Positions 61,254 to 64,000 of a stretch of 64,000 bases of DNA are shown here, piece after piece; positions within the stretch are counted from its first letter, which is position 1, and each line of letters starts with the position of its first letter. The position numbers and the translations under genes are program-made. The notes under the pieces are model-generated. The model was not told the DNA's origin. It did no database searches and saw only the letters and a list, made by a program, of their open reading frames with translations. The DNA lies in the NCBI GenBank assembly GCA_933207985.1, contig OW240912.1:248469293-248533292 (forward strand). Reading direction: 5' to 3'. The stretch is from Pelobates cultripes (Eukaryota > Chordata > Amphibia > Anura > Pelobatidae).

Positions 61254-62699
61254 CAATCTTTGGAGAAGTCACTGTGAACGTCTGTGTCAGTTCATGGTGG
61301 CCTCTTCCTAGCTCGGCAGTGAGATTGCTAAATTACATAGAAGTCCATGGCAAATAAGTGATCTATTATATAAAGAGGTCTTCATTTTATTCTTACACTA
61401 GGTAACCATTTATTTTTGTTATGACCAATATTATGAATGCTGTTAAGCCTGTTACTGAGCAGGTTCAGGTGGACAAATAGTAGAACTGATTAATTTCTAA
61501 CTTTTTTAATACCATAATGCTGATATTTAACCTCTTTAATGTTGCTCACTGACCGGTTTGCTCCAGTGAAGAACAATGAATTGCATATACTTGCTTTCAT
61601 TTGTATAGCTGACCATTTTCCCACTTGACCCCATTTCTTTTTATCCTTTCTTCCTGTGGTCTACTACAATGCCACTTGTACTGAATTGTAGATCAAGGGG
61701 TTCTTCACAATTGCTCTCTCTCCTCTTGCTCCAAACAAGCATTCAATACACCCATAGTGTGTGTGTTTTGTTTGTAGTCTCCGCTTGCCTTTCCTCTCTA
61801 CCTTCACTATCCTCAAAATTGAGACTAGCTTGTCAGCCCTTGGCTATCTTTATTTTACCAAACCTTTTACCTCGGCCCCTGCCTCTTGCCCTAATCTGGA
61901 CCTACTCTCTATATCCCTTTATACTACTCTGTGCCTGTGTATAAATTAATAGGTAGGGACAGTCTAGGTGGGTAGGTATAGCAATACAAGCCTAGTGAGT
62001 AATTACTCCATTTCTTTACCTACTACTTCAGTGTCTCATTTGTTAACTTCACTTATCTACAACAAACTGATAAAATTATAATCAACATAAGATCCATGGT
62101 TCTTCTTAGTCTCCCTCGGTTATATAGGATTTCTATGTTCCAGACACTCCACTGTAGCTCTCTTCTCACATGTTTTGAACTGTTAAATGGACAATCTAAA
62201 CACCAAACCTACTATATCTTAATGTGGAGGTTTTGGTGTTTGAAGATTCTATTCCTGCAGTTTGAGAAATGTGAACATTGGCATTTTGAGAAATGGCAAT
62301 CAATGTATACATTGGTCAGTCAAAATGCCTTAGCAGAAGGTCAAATCATCCACTAGAGACACTTCCTTGTGAAGACATTTAGCACTTGAAAGTCTTTACT
62401 CTTAGTGTTGCTGAATGCTTTGAATGCATCTCAGCAAAGCACTGGTAAAAGTAAAACTGTCAGGCATGTCCAGTTAGAGAGCTTTTTGTTCTGATATGTG
62501 CCTATATGTTGTATTTCTATTCTCCGTAGCAATTTCTTTTGTCTGGAATAAGTTTGATTTAACTTCCTATGTAGGTTATGGGATAATGTTTTTTGAAAAC
62601 CTCACACCTTTTTAAGATAATCATACTGCTTCAGACTTGAGAAAGGGAGGTTCTCCCGATAGCAAAAAAGGTATTACAAGATACAAATTTTCTGTTTGT

Positions 62700-62763
<64 letters not shown>

Positions 62764-64000
62764 TTTTTTTTTTTTGTAATGGTGGTACCTGTGTAGACCC
62801 CTTTTGATTCCTTCTATACAATTGTCAAATTGGAGGTACTTGTATAATCTTGAAATTAGTTTGTAGTGAAAGGGATTTTTTTAAAATTTTTTTGTAATTA
62901 TCTGCAATTAGCTGACTGTGGCTTTTGAAAAAGTTGTTGGATTGATAGCATTGTCTTATAATGCGGTGGTGGTGTTGTTGTAGAACATGTTAAAACATCC
63001 GCAACATATGTCCCAACATATTTGTAATGGGGTGTTGTGGTCGATCCTGGTAGACCGATTTTTGAGGACCCAGAAATAAGATTTATATATGGAGTAACAG
63101 GGGAAGATGGAGGGATTCACAATTTTAAATGTGCAATCTATAAACCTCTTTCAAATTACTAATGGATTTGGCAATTTAAGTTTTTGTACATTGCTATCCA
63201 TCTGATTCCTTCCACTGGAGATTTTAATATTAAAAAAATAAGCACTCTCATCCCCATCCTCCTAACATGTTTTCTATTCTGCCACCTTGTCAATGTGTGT
63301 CTGGTCCACAGTCTATACTTCTGAATAGTATACAACAATCTGACAAAACTTAATTGGAGCGGTGGAACGTTGTCTTCTCCGGGGGGTCTAATCTTGGTTC
63401 TCTGCAGATAACTTGCAAACTATACAGATTGTTTGCATTATGTAAGCTGACAGAAAATGTACTTGAACCTTTTGAAGTTTCATGAATAAAATGTGTTTTG
63501 TGGCTATTGGTCTGAGGTATTTCGGTTTGATTTGATCACCCATTGCTCTGATTCTGTTCAACAATGTAGCATTCTTTGTAAATAGATGCCTTTTGTCTTC
63601 TTTGTTCTGAATATTCCATCACACCCTTGTAATCATTTTTGCCTGTAAACAAGTTGAGATTTGTTTCATATTTTTTCCCTTCTGTTTTATTGAAGAAAGA
63701 AAACATTGATCTTCTACTGTATACTTGCTTGTTTCTGTACATAGTTTACAGTATGGGTTTTTTGTTCATATATTGTCCATGCTAAGTTTCTATACTGAAA
63801 TACCATCAGCATTTCTCTTTTTTTTTTTTTTTTCTAGTAGATAGGTATAGCATTTATAAAGTTATGGGCATTTCTATGCATGCAACCTGTTGGCTTAGTT
63901 TAAAATTGCAGACTGCTGCCAGACATGAAGACCATGTGCTCAGTAATATTCACAAACAATATAATCTCCAAAGTCCAATATAATCTCTGTGAGATGCAAA
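60725..64000. other. AT-rich single-copy-looking DNA
   Basis: Unique AT-rich sequence with (TA)n tracts at 61207-61250 and 62705-62752 and T-runs near 62753 and 63818. A polypyrimidine stretch ending TTTTCTAG at about 63836 looks like a splice acceptor, but no coding exon follows. No gene supported. Confidence 0.35.

Noticed and set aside
1..64000. CRISPR array, bacterial operon or tRNA/rRNA genes
   Set aside because: The sequence is a vertebrate-type repeat landscape; the tandem arrays are degenerate mini- and microsatellites without repeat-spacer structure, and no tRNA cloverleaf or rRNA block was seen.

Overview
The window looks like a repeat-saturated stretch of an anuran (frog or toad) genome assembled from draft data (one block of 100 N at 27007-27106). 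The evidence is the repeat complement: TTAA-flanked miniature elements with TTAAAGGRR-type ends (the T2/Kolobok type described from Xenopus), several Tc1 lineages, CR1 and L1 LINE pieces, a Ty3/Gypsy element with a Sushi/RTL-like gag, a Penelope-like element, and many short hAT-like elements with 8-bp target duplications. The organism call is inference; no species marker gene is present. No complete host gene is visible. The only host-gene candidate is a possible first exon ending in ATGG|GTGAGT near 49902, and it is weak.

Layout: 1-1670 single-copy-looking DNA; 1673-2325 decayed T2-like element; 2976-3812 Tc1 with 3' truncation; 3813-4761 low-complexity and palindromic sequence ending in a hAT-like terminus; 4762-5202 terminal piece of a second Tc1 lineage; 5283-5893 palindromic DNA element; 6992-7835 probable solo LTR; 8456-10370 nested hAT-like elements with a 631-bp tandem duplication; 10460-10715 short insertion with a 12-bp duplication. 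A third Tc1 (14626-22155) is split by a CR1 LINE (about 15726-21782), and the CR1 middle is replaced by a T2 end, a 1.4-kb polypyrimidine tract and a 242-bp direct repeat. Then 22397-23057 nested inverted repeats; 24798-25443 hAT-like element; 25716-33736 Gypsy element broken by a hAT-like element, an assembly gap and a full-length-looking Penelope element; 34292-34465 and 34803-36239 hAT-like elements; 37590-39100 L1 3' end; 39240-43240 assorted fragments; 44359-49201 a stack of microsatellite-bearing hAT-like elements and T2 elements; 51618-52687 T2 with an L1-like tail inside; 53286-54905 a fourth Tc1 with a hAT MITE and a T2 MITE inside; 56770-57241 T2; 60122-60716 hAT-like. The remaining right side is AT-rich, single-copy-looking, intron-like sequence.

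No genes work together here. Every recognisable protein-coding piece is a transposable-element relic with stops, frameshifts or lost catalytic residues. The value of the window is its readable order of insertions: several target-site duplications are exact and allow a relative chronology. The most unusual signals are hammerhead-ribozyme-like cores inside three degenerate repeats, a shared TGTCTGTCAGTGAG-type array in many hAT-like elements, and a Penelope reverse transcriptase whose two catalytic aspartates have become asparagines.
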